A stretch of DNA of 64,000 nt. Origin: Tepidanaerobacter sp. EBM-38 (GTDB taxonomy: Bacteria > Bacillota > Thermosediminibacteria > Thermosediminibacterales > Tepidanaerobacteraceae). The number at the start of each line of letters is the position of its first letter. Within the stretch, counting starts at the first letter, position 1. Positions 37,461 through 44,472 of the stretch are shown in pieces. The notes under the pieces are model-generated. The model saw only the letters and a list, made by a program, of their open reading frames with translations. It ran no database searches and was not told the origin of the DNA. Where the stretch lies: NCBI GenBank assembly GCA_001896545.1, contig MPOT01000027.1:43954-107953 (forward strand), in the 5' to 3' direction. Position numbers and translations under genes: made by a program.

Positions 37461-38096
37461 GTGAAAAACGATGAAATCGTAAAATTAATAACTGAAGAAA
37501 TTATTGCTCGGGAAATTAAGATTCCAATTCCAGTAACAGTTTCCAACAGGCATATTCATGTAGATGAGCATACTAGAAAAATCCTTTTTGGCGACAATCC
37601 TCTTAAGATTAAAAAATTTCTGGGCCAGCCAGGGGAGTTTGCTGCTGAGGAAACAGTTAAAGTTATAGGCCCTAAGGGACATTTTGATTCTGTTAGAGTA
37701 GTAGGTCCAGAGCGCCGTGCCTGTCAATTGGAAGTATCGGTAGGAGATTGTTACCATTTGGGTGTTCAACCTGTGGTCAGAGATTCAGGAGATATTGAAG
37801 GTACTCCCGGAATATATATTGCAGGGCCTTGCGGTATGGTTCAGCTTACTCAAGGTGTAATAGTTGCAAGAAGACATATTCATATGTTGCCTGCCGATGC
37901 ACAAAGATATGGCATAAAAGATAAACAGCTTGTTCGAATAAGGTTTAGTACAGGTATGCGCAGAGGCGTTTTAGGCGATGTAATTGTAAGGGTTAATGAA
38001 AATTATGCTCTAGAGTGCCATCTAGATATCGATGAAGCCAATGCTTTATGTATAAAAAACAATGATACGGTATATTTGGAGATAGGAGAAATTTAA
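37461..38096 (+). CDS. pduL: PduL-type phosphate acetyltransferase
   Basis: A 211-residue zinc-dependent phosphotransacylase, unrelated to EutD/Pta, converting acetyl-CoA to acetyl phosphate and freeing CoA inside the shell. The two beta-barrel halves each carry a metal-binding motif: VSNRHIHVDEH and ARRHIHMLPADA. The N-terminus (DEIVKLITEEIIAREI) looks like an encapsulation helix. GTG start. It replaces the eutD gene of the enteric operon. Confidence 0.93.
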   Translation: MKNDEIVKLITEEIIAREIKIPIPVTVSNRHIHVDEHTRKILFGDNPLKIKKFLGQPGEFAAEETVKVIGPKGHFDSVRVVGPERRACQLEVSVGDCYHLGVQPVVRDSGDIEGTPGIYIAGPCGMVQLTQGVIVARRHIHMLPADAQRYGIKDKQLVRIRFSTGMRRGVLGDVIVRVNENYALECHLDIDEANALCIKNNDTVYLEIGEI

Positions 38097-38098
38097 CC

Positions 38099-38956
38099 AT
38101 GTTTACTATGGAAAAAGCTGACAACCTGATTGAACATTTAGAAAAATGTATGACTAGGCCGGGAATTGCTAAAGGAGAAATATATGCAGGTATTGACTTA
38201 GGAACTGCATATATGGTTCTTACTGTAATAGATTCTTTAGGAAATCCGGTTGCGGGAACTTACCGCTTTGCTCAAGTGGTGCGTGATGGCGTAGTAGTGG
38301 ATTTCACAGGAGCTAGCCGCATGCTTAGGGAACTTAAGAGTGAGCTAGAGCAAAAGCTGGGTACACAATTGGTAAAGGCAGCCGGAGCTTTTCCGCCGGA
38401 TACTGGAAAAAGCACAGTAAAATCACATTTTTATGTGTGTGAGGGTGCTGGATTTGAAGTGATAAACATGGTGGATGAGCCTACAGCCGCCAACAATGTA
38501 CTTTGCATTGAAAACGGAGCTGTTGTAGATATCGGAGGTGGCACAACCGGGATTGCTATTATTCAGGATGGTGAAGTAGTATATACCACTGATGAACCGA
38601 CTGGTGGTACTCATTTTTCATTGGTTATAGCTGGTGCTAAAAAAATAAGCTTTGAAGAAGCGGAAGATTTTAAAAAACAAGCAGATAACCAACAAGAAGT
38701 TATGTTTATGGTAAAGCCTGTGGTACAAAAAGTGGCAAGTATTATTAAAAATAAAATTCGAGGTTTTAATATCAGCAGCGTTTATTTAGTTGGAGGAACA
38801 TGCTGTCTCGAAGGCATTGAAAAAGTCATTGAAAGCGAGTTGAATATACCCACATTTAAACCACGTGATCCTTTATTGGTAACGCCTTTAGGAATAGCCT
38901 TAAGTTGTTTGGGGGTGAGCAGCGTTGAATCAAGAAACGTTGAGGCCTATTATTGA
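38099..38956 (+). CDS. eutJ: EutJ (Hsp70/actin-like chaperone)
   Basis: A 285-residue ASKHA-fold protein with YAGIDLGTAYMVLTV near the N-terminus and VVDIGGGTTGIAIIQDG in the middle. EutJ is assumed to be a chaperone for Eut enzymes or shell assembly; its function is not settled. It starts two bases after pduL and its end overlaps the next gene by 32 bases. Confidence 0.93.
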   Translation: MFTMEKADNLIEHLEKCMTRPGIAKGEIYAGIDLGTAYMVLTVIDSLGNPVAGTYRFAQVVRDGVVVDFTGASRMLRELKSELEQKLGTQLVKAAGAFPPDTGKSTVKSHFYVCEGAGFEVINMVDEPTAANNVLCIENGAVVDIGGGTTGIAIIQDGEVVYTTDEPTGGTHFSLVIAGAKKISFEEAEDFKKQADNQQEVMFMVKPVVQKVASIIKNKIRGFNISSVYLVGGTCCLEGIEKVIESELNIPTFKPRDPLLVTPLGIALSCLGVSSVESRNVEAYY

Positions 38957-39758
38957 AGCTGTTGTTCGTGAAGTAATAAGAAAAATGGAAAAAGAAACCG
39001 GAATTACCGGAAGTCAAGAGGAGCAAAAAGTGCAAAAGGGAAAATTGCTATTGGTTTTTACCGGAGGAACCGGGAATTTAGATGTGGTGCTAGCTCAATT
39101 AAAGACACTTTCGAATAAATATTGTTTTGATGCTATTTTTACATCAGCGGCAGAGAAAGCCATTGGTAGAAAGCGTGTTCAACAGGATATAGAGCTTGAG
39201 AATATTTTAAATGAAAACTTGTATGATGCTCTATCTAAAACAAATACGGTAATATTCCCCACTCTAACCCAGAATACCGCTGCAAAGGCAGCTATCGGTA
39301 TCAGGGATTCGGTGGCCACTGAAGCACTTGCCTGTGGTCTTCTACTTAAAAAAAGAGTTATTGCTGTTACTGATTCAATCCCATTAAAATCTATGCCTGC
39401 AACCTATGCCCGTATGGTTGGAGAAATACTCAAGCGAGTGGAACAATTGGGAGTTGATATGTGCAAAGCTGAAGAACTGGTCGATAAAGTCCTTTATATT
39501 AAAAAAGATGATAATGCGGTAAAAACAGTTTCAACCTGCATTGAATGTGAATCCGAGATTTCTGTAGGACCCGATAAACCTATACAAGCAAATGCCTTTA
39601 TCTTAGAAGACAAGGCTCCGGTTACTGCAGAGGTTATATATAAGGCGATATCAGCAGGGCTCAAAAGAATTATCTTGCCGCCTAAGACCATTGTCACACC
39701 CATGGCTCAAGATACTGCAAGAGATAATAAGATAATTATCGAATGGGCGGTGAAATAG
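38925..39758 (+). CDS. Microcompartment-associated flavoprotein
   Basis: A 277-residue protein with an N-terminal encapsulation-type helix (ETLRPIIEAVVREVIRKM), a flavoprotein-like Rossmann domain (KLLLVFTGGTGNLDVVLAQL, then TQNTAAKAAIGIRDSVATEA) and a C-terminal ~45-residue module (VTAEVIYKAISAGLKRIILP ... TIVTPMAQDTA) that recurs in EutT and in the 88-residue protein at 41948. Similar flavoproteins occur in Firmicute eut loci. It may pass electrons to PduS, or serve cobalamin reduction. TTG start behind GGGGGTGAG. Confidence 0.75.
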   Translation: MNQETLRPIIEAVVREVIRKMEKETGITGSQEEQKVQKGKLLLVFTGGTGNLDVVLAQLKTLSNKYCFDAIFTSAAEKAIGRKRVQQDIELENILNENLYDALSKTNTVIFPTLTQNTAAKAAIGIRDSVATEALACGLLLKKRVIAVTDSIPLKSMPATYARMVGEILKRVEQLGVDMCKAEELVDKVLYIKKDDNAVKTVSTCIECESEISVGPDKPIQANAFILEDKAPVTAEVIYKAISAGLKRIILPPKTIVTPMAQDTARDNKIIIEWAVK

Positions 39759-40031
39759 ATGCAGATATGCCGAGTAAAGGGCAATGTTTGGGCAACACGT
39801 AAGGAAGAAAGCCTAAAAGGTCAGAAATTTTTGATAGTAGTGCGGGTTGATGAGCAACAAAAAGAAATTGGAGAACCATTTGTAGCAATTGATAATATAG
39901 GTGCCGGTAAGGGTGAGTTAGTGATAGTGGCATCGGGCAGTTCAGCTCGAAAAGTGTCTGATGAATCAATGCCGGTGGATGCAGCAGTTGTAGGCATTAT
40001 TGATTCGATGGAAATAGATTCGGGCAGCTAG
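39759..40031 (+). CDS. eutN: Microcompartment vertex protein EutN (BMC-P pentamer)
   Basis: A 90-residue pentamer-forming protein that closes the shell vertices. It begins MQICRVKGNVWATRKEESLKG (20-residue core typical of EutN/CcmL) and contains AIDNIGAGKGELVIVASGSSARK and a C-terminal VVGIID. The start directly abuts the preceding stop codon. Confidence 0.94.
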   Translation: MQICRVKGNVWATRKEESLKGQKFLIVVRVDEQQKEIGEPFVAIDNIGAGKGELVIVASGSSARKVSDESMPVDAAVVGIIDSMEIDSGS

Positions 40032-40043
40032 GAGATGGTGAAC

Positions 40044-41375
40044 TTGCAAGTGCGTGAAAAACTGAGAGAAATGGGTGTAGTAGGAGCCGGAGGTGCAGGA
40101 TTTCCAACATATGCAAAACTAAAACAAGGTGGTATTGACTACTATATAGCAAATGGTGCTGAATGCGAACCATTGCTTGACGTGAGTAAGGAGATAATGT
40201 CCCGCTTTCCTGATAAGGTTTTGAAAGGCTTGACTTACCTTAAAAACTTTACTGGTGCCGGCGAAGCAATAATCGCTTTAAAGGGAAAATACAAGCATCC
40301 TTTGAAAGCATTAAAAACAGAATTGAATAGCAATACCGATTTTAATGTGAGACTTTTTGAAATGGGAGATTTTTTTCCTGCCGGTGATGAACAAGTGCTG
40401 GTCTATGATGTTACTGGTCGTGTAGTACCGGAAGGAGGAATACCTCTCTTGGTAGGGTCGGTTGTCAATAACATTGAAACTTTATACAACGTATACAATG
40501 CTGTTGAAGAAGATACACCTGTCATCGATAAGTTTATAACGGTAGGCGGCGATGTTAAAAATCCAATAACATTAAAAGTACCGGTTGGAACTAATATAGG
40601 ATGGTTATTGGATTTTTTAGGAGTAGATTATAAAGGCAAGGTTATTATCGATGGTGGACCTATGATGGGTAACATTATAAATCCAGGTCTTCCCATTGTA
40701 AAAACGACAGGTGGGCTGCTGATTTTTTCTAAGGATCATCCTGCCGTTACTGTCAAAGAATCTAACATGGAATACATTTTAAAGATGGCAAGGATTTCAT
40801 GCATACAATGTCGATACTGTACTGAGCAGTGCCCCCGATACCTTTTGGGTCATAACCTGCAACCTAGCAAGATTATGCTTACAGTAGGATTTAGGCTTTC
40901 AGATAACTATATAAAACAAGCTCTTCTATGTTGCGAATGTGGTTTATGTGAAGCTTATTCATGCCCTCAACATCTTTCGCCACGACGTGTCAATCAAGTT
41001 ATTAAAAAAGAACTGGCAGCGGCAGGCATAAAGTACACTGCAGGTAAGACTGCCTTTGAGCCTCGTGAAGCAAGAGAATGGCGGAAGATTCCTACCGCTC
41101 GATTAAAGACGCGATTAGAGCTTACGGCTTTTGACAGGCCTGCACCATTAGTTGATGGAAATTTTGTAAAGCCACCGGAGGTTTGCATCCCCACAAAACA
41201 GCATACGGGAGCACCGGCAGTTCCTACTGTTGTTACCGGTGATAAAGTTCACAGGGGTCAAATAATAGGTAAGGTCCCTGAAGACAAACTAGGCTGCTAC
41301 ATTCATGCCAGTATAGATGGGACAGTAATACAAAGTAATAAAGATAAAATCGTTATCCGGGGGGAGGAATCTTAA
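40044..41375 (+). CDS. pduS: PduS/RnfC-like iron-sulfur flavoprotein (cobalamin reductase)
   Basis: A protein of about 443 residues: an RnfC/Nqo1-like FMN/NADH-binding domain (GVVGAGGAGFPTYAKL, GAECEPLL), a SLBB segment, and two 4Fe-4S motifs (CIQCRYCTEQCP and CCECGLCEAYSCP), then a C-terminal RnfC barrel. PduS reduces cob(III)alamin to cob(I)alamin for the adenosyltransferase and interacts with shell protein PduT. The TTG at 40044 is preferred because AGGAG lies directly against the ATG at 40035. Confidence 0.92.
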   Translation: MQVREKLREMGVVGAGGAGFPTYAKLKQGGIDYYIANGAECEPLLDVSKEIMSRFPDKVLKGLTYLKNFTGAGEAIIALKGKYKHPLKALKTELNSNTDFNVRLFEMGDFFPAGDEQVLVYDVTGRVVPEGGIPLLVGSVVNNIETLYNVYNAVEEDTPVIDKFITVGGDVKNPITLKVPVGTNIGWLLDFLGVDYKGKVIIDGGPMMGNIINPGLPIVKTTGGLLIFSKDHPAVTVKESNMEYILKMARISCIQCRYCTEQCPRYLLGHNLQPSKIMLTVGFRLSDNYIKQALLCCECGLCEAYSCPQHLSPRRVNQVIKKELAAAGIKYTAGKTAFEPREAREWRKIPTARLKTRLELTAFDRPAPLVDGNFVKPPEVCIPTKQHTGAPAVPTVVTGDKVHRGQIIGKVPEDKLGCYIHASIDGTVIQSNKDKIVIRGEES

Positions 41376-41935
41376 TGGAAAATGCTATAGGTATTATAGA
41401 ATCGATTAGTATAGCAGGCGGCATAGAAGCAGCTGACGCCATGGTAAAGATGGCGGCGGTTAAGTTGTTTTTGGCTAGACCTATTTGCCCCGGTAAATTT
41501 ATAGTCCTAATTGGTGGCGATGTAGCAGCAGTAAAAAGCTCTTTAAAAGCAGGTCGTGATGTTATAGGGCATTATTTAGCAGACTCTATATTAATTTCCA
41601 ATGTTCATGAGGATGTATTCCCAGCATTAGAGGCAGCGGTGATTATTGATGATGCTGTCGGAATGCTTAGAGCCTTAGGTGTGATTGAAACCTTTTCCGT
41701 TGCATCATGTATTTTAGCTGCCGATGCTGCTGTGAAAAGCGGTGGAGTAAAACTTGTTGAAATAAGACCGGCCATGGGTCTTGGAGGCAAATCCTATGTA
41801 ACTATGTTGGGTGATGTAAGTGCTGTGGAATCGGCAGTAGATGCAGGTCGTCAGAAAGCGGAGCCAGAAGGAATGCTAGTGAAGAGTGTTGTGATTCCTT
41901 CGATAGCGAAAGATGTTCTAAAAGCGCTGCTTTAA
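41375..41935 (+). CDS. pduT: PduT-like shell protein with Fe-S pore cysteine
   Basis: A 186-residue tandem BMC protein forming trimers. C38 (RPICPGKF) is at the same residue number as the cysteine that holds a 4Fe-4S cluster in the central pore of PduT. The second domain starts near AVGMLRALGVIETFSVAS. With PduS just upstream (one-base overlap) it could carry electrons across the shell. Confidence 0.92.
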   Translation: MENAIGIIESISIAGGIEAADAMVKMAAVKLFLARPICPGKFIVLIGGDVAAVKSSLKAGRDVIGHYLADSILISNVHEDVFPALEAAVIIDDAVGMLRALGVIETFSVASCILAADAAVKSGGVKLVEIRPAMGLGGKSYVTMLGDVSAVESAVDAGRQKAEPEGMLVKSVVIPSIAKDVLKALL

Positions 41936-41947
41936 GGGGGTGAAAGA

Positions 41948-42214
41948 ATGGGTAAAAAAGTTTTAACCAGGCAGGATGTAGATAAATTGTATTTTGAAGG
42001 TACAAAAGAAATTTACATTGATGATGAAACCATAGTACTGCCAGGAGCTAAGGATGCCCTAATGGCTGCAGGAATAAAAGTAAGAACCAAGGATTGTCAA
42101 GTTGAGCAGATTAAAAAGATAATTGAAGAATGTTGTGATGAAAAAGAGATTGCTGATTCAATGAAAAATGAAATTATAAAGAGCGTTATAGCGAAATGCG
42201 ATGTAAAGATTTAG
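41948..42214 (+). CDS. Small microcompartment-associated module protein
   Basis: An 88-residue protein not assigned to a named Eut/Pdu component. The first ~48 residues (VLTRQDVDKLYFEGTKEIYI ... LPGAKDALMAAGIKV) match the module at the N-terminus of EutT and the C-terminus of the flavoprotein in this locus, and resemble the EutQ N-terminus. The remaining residues are helical with CC and a final amphipathic stretch (MKNEIIKSVIAKCDVKI) that could serve as a targeting helix. GGGGGTGAAAG ribosome site. Confidence 0.65.
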   Translation: MGKKVLTRQDVDKLYFEGTKEIYIDDETIVLPGAKDALMAAGIKVRTKDCQVEQIKKIIEECCDEKEIADSMKNEIIKSVIAKCDVKI

Positions 42215-42265
42215 GATAAGTAAGCATATATATTAGCCAGCAAGGTCGTTTAATGTAAAAAATTT

Positions 42266-42307
42266 TAACAAGAGCCAGTAAATAAAAATCTGTTGCTGTT
42301 CTTGTTA
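42266..42307 (+). repeat. Hairpin upstream of eutH
   Basis: TAACAAGA / TCTTGTTA (perfect eight pairs) with partial inner pairing CCAG/CTG. No T-run follows and the loop does not fit the ANTAR hexaloop rule. It might be a processing site or a weak attenuator between the shell genes and the permease. Confidence 0.4.
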
Positions 42308-42323
42308 TTACTACATATATGAC

Positions 42324-42348
42324 AAAAAAGGGAGTGGTGTTAATGTAA
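42324..42348 (+). promoter_or_regulatory. Start-stop minimal ORF before eutH
   Basis: AAAAAAGGGAG is followed eight bases later by ATG directly joined to TAA (42343-42348). This is a well-placed ribosome site serving a one-codon ORF, about 60 bases upstream of the eutH start. It may stall or recycle ribosomes; it may also be chance. Confidence 0.3.
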
Positions 42349-42406
42349 GCTTTTATGTATTAATCTTCTATCTTAATACTTATAAATAGAGAGGGGTGCA
42401 GAATAG

Positions 42407-43507
42407 TTGAGTATAAACCAAATCATTGTTGACATTATGGTTATATTTATGGTTTTAGGTGCCATTGACAGAATTCTTGGGAATAAATATGGTTTAGGCG
42501 AGCAGTTTGAAGAAGGGTTCAACGCCATGGGTTCACTAGCACTTGCAATGGTAGGCGTGGTATCATTAGCGCCGGTTTTAGCTAAAATACTAAAACCCGT
42601 AGTGGTGCCAATATATTCTGCTCTTGGGGCTGATCCTGCCATGTTTGCAACAACCCTTCTTGCTTGTGACATGGGTGGTTTTCCATTAGCTATGGAAATG
42701 GCTCAGACTAAAGAAGCGGGTCTTTTTGCAGGAATAATTCTAGGTTCGATGATGGGACCGACGATTGTGTTTTCTATACCGGTAGCATTGGGCATAATTC
42801 AAAAAGAAGATCATAAAGCACTTGCTACAGGGATTTTAGCAGGTATTATTACTATACCTATTGGCTGTCTTGCAGGAGGATTGGTAGCCGGATATCCCAT
42901 CAGCATGATAGTAGGTAATCTTGTACCGATAATAATCGTAGCTGCTTTAATTGCCATAGGTCTATGGAAAATACCCGATAAGATGATAAATGGATTTAAT
43001 ACATTCGGTAAGGGAGTTGTAGTAGTAATAACAATAGGTCTTGCAGCAATAATAGTCGAAACTCTTACAGGTATCGTAATCATTCCCGGCATGGCTCCGA
43101 TTAGTGAGGGGATAGAAGTAATCGGAAGCATTGCAATTGTATTAGCCGGAGCTTTTCCTATGGTGAGTGTTATAACAAAAGTATTTAAAAAGCCTTTGAT
43201 GGCAATGGGCAAGGCACTGGGTATGAATGATGTGGCAGCTGCCGGTATAGTTGCTACATTGGCTAATAATATTCCCATGTTCCAGATGATGCATGATATG
43301 GATTATCGCGGCAAGGTTCTAAATGTTGCCTTTGCAGTAAGTGCAGCATTTACATTTGGCGACCATCTAGGCTTTGCGGCAGGCGTAGCACAGGAAATGA
43401 TATTCTCTATGATAGTGGGTAAATTGGTGGGAGGTATTACCGCTATAATTGTAGCAAGCCTCTTTGTTCCTAAGAACGCGGATTCTAAGACAAAAATAGC
43501 TGCATGA
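42407..43507 (+). CDS. eutH: Ethanolamine permease EutH
   Basis: A 366-residue membrane protein with about ten helices. Conserved family stretches are GAIDRILGNKYGLGEQFEEG, LLACDMGGFPLAMEMA and NNIPMFQMMHDMDYRGK. It imports protonated ethanolamine at low concentration. TTG start behind GAGGGGTG. It is the last gene before a strong terminator. Confidence 0.96.
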   Translation: MSINQIIVDIMVIFMVLGAIDRILGNKYGLGEQFEEGFNAMGSLALAMVGVVSLAPVLAKILKPVVVPIYSALGADPAMFATTLLACDMGGFPLAMEMAQTKEAGLFAGIILGSMMGPTIVFSIPVALGIIQKEDHKALATGILAGIITIPIGCLAGGLVAGYPISMIVGNLVPIIIVAALIAIGLWKIPDKMINGFNTFGKGVVVVITIGLAAIIVETLTGIVIIPGMAPISEGIEVIGSIAIVLAGAFPMVSVITKVFKKPLMAMGKALGMNDVAAAGIVATLANNIPMFQMMHDMDYRGKVLNVAFAVSAAFTFGDHLGFAAGVAQEMIFSMIVGKLVGGITAIIVASLFVPKNADSKTKIAA

Positions 43508-43516
43508 TATTTATAT

Positions 43517-43553
43517 AAAAGCAGCTAATAGCGACGCTATTAGCTGCTTTTAT
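43517..43553 (+). terminator. Intrinsic terminator ending the eut operon
   Basis: A perfect stem of at least 14 bp (AAGCAGCTAATAGC / GCTATTAGCTGCTT) with loop GAC, then TTATATTT. Confidence 0.88.
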
Positions 43554-43572
43554 ATTTAATTTCAAGTATTAA

Positions 43573-43581
43573 TGGTATAAT
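43573..43581 (+). promoter_or_regulatory. Extended -10 promoter of eutP
   Basis: TGG-TATAAT without a recognisable -35 box. The same ATGGTATAATT sequence occurs at 44314-44324 in front of nhaC. Confidence 0.5.
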
Positions 43582-43635
43582 TTAAAAGATAGAAAAACCA
43601 TAGTAAAATATATTGCTAATTTTGAGGTGAAAGAA

Positions 43636-44067
43636 TTGCAGAAAAGAGTTATGTTTATTGGCGCTTCCGGGTCGGGTAAAACCACCCTTATAAAAACACT
43701 GAGGGGCTGCGGAGAAGCTGTAAAAACCCAAGCGCTTACTTTCGAAGATGGTTTTATAGATATTCCAGGGGAATATATGGACATAAGACGTTTAAATCAC
43801 GCAGTAATTACAACAGCAATGGATGCCGATGCAATATTTGTAGTCCAGGATTCCACAAGCTCTAAACCTACAACCCCTCCAGGCTTTGCTGAAATGTTCA
43901 ATATCCCGGTGTACGGAATAATAAGCAAAGTAGATTTGCCGGAATCTAACATACAAAAAGCTGCGGAATATTTAAAAATGTGTGGGGTGAAAGGGCAATA
44001 CTTTCCTGTGTCGTCGATAACAGGAGAAGGAGTTAAAGAGATAAAAAATTTGATCAAAAACATATAA
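43636..44067 (+). CDS. eutP: EutP/PduV family GTPase-like protein
   Basis: A 143-residue P-loop protein with GASGSGKTTL (Walker A), DIPGEYMD in place of the G3 motif, and SKVDLP (G4-like). EutP of Salmonella has been reported as an acetate kinase; PduV directs microcompartment position. TTG start behind GAGGTGAAAG. It lies outside the terminator-bounded operon with its own promoter. Confidence 0.88.
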   Translation: MQKRVMFIGASGSGKTTLIKTLRGCGEAVKTQALTFEDGFIDIPGEYMDIRRLNHAVITTAMDADAIFVVQDSTSSKPTTPPGFAEMFNIPVYGIISKVDLPESNIQKAAEYLKMCGVKGQYFPVSSITGEGVKEIKNLIKNI

Positions 44068-44108
44068 TCGCCATTACTATTGGTTAGGCATTACCCCACC
44101 CCACAAGA

Positions 44109-44237
44109 TTATAATTGTTGCTTTATATTTTCGACCCTGTCTCTTACAAAATTCAGTATAGAAGTTGAGCTAGCCATCATTCCCCTGCCACCTGCACCAG
44201 GCCCACTACTTGCAATAATCAATACAAAAATATTTGA
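44109..44237 (-). pseudogene. Possible decayed homoserine-dehydrogenase-like remnant
   Basis: On the minus strand an open stretch of about 40 codons reads IIASSGPGAGGRGMMASSTS and ends NFVRDRVENIKQQL-stop. The GPGAG pattern resembles the C-terminal end of the homoserine dehydrogenase catalytic domain, but there is no start and the upstream sequence has stops in every frame. It is a weak match made by eye. The rest of the 44068-44472 gap holds the TGGTATAAT promoter and a small CCGGC/GCCGG hairpin; I see no riboswitch. Confidence 0.25.
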
Positions 44238-44472
44238 TTATGATGATATATCGGGGCTCTGTGTTGAATATAAACCTAGAAAAAAAGGTTGCTAAAGTGA
44301 AGTTAGATTATTTATGGTATAATTAATAATATTATTGAACTAAATATGTGTTAAAATAATAAGGTATTGTCAAAATGCGATAAGGCCTTCATAAACAATC
44401 CGGCAAGCCGGTTAAAATAGTCATGCTGTTACTAAATGCAGGAGTTAATATATCTGAGAGGAGATACCAAAC

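Noticed and set aside
44080..44295. 71-codon plus-strand frame between eutP and nhaC
   Set aside because: No ribosome site, no family resemblance; the opposite strand gives a better (still weak) match to a protein end.
44340..44472. Possible riboswitch in the nhaC leader
   Set aside because: Only short hairpins (CCGGC/GCCGG and TATCT/AGATA) are present; none of the conserved cores of lysine, SAM, T-box or other classes could be seen.
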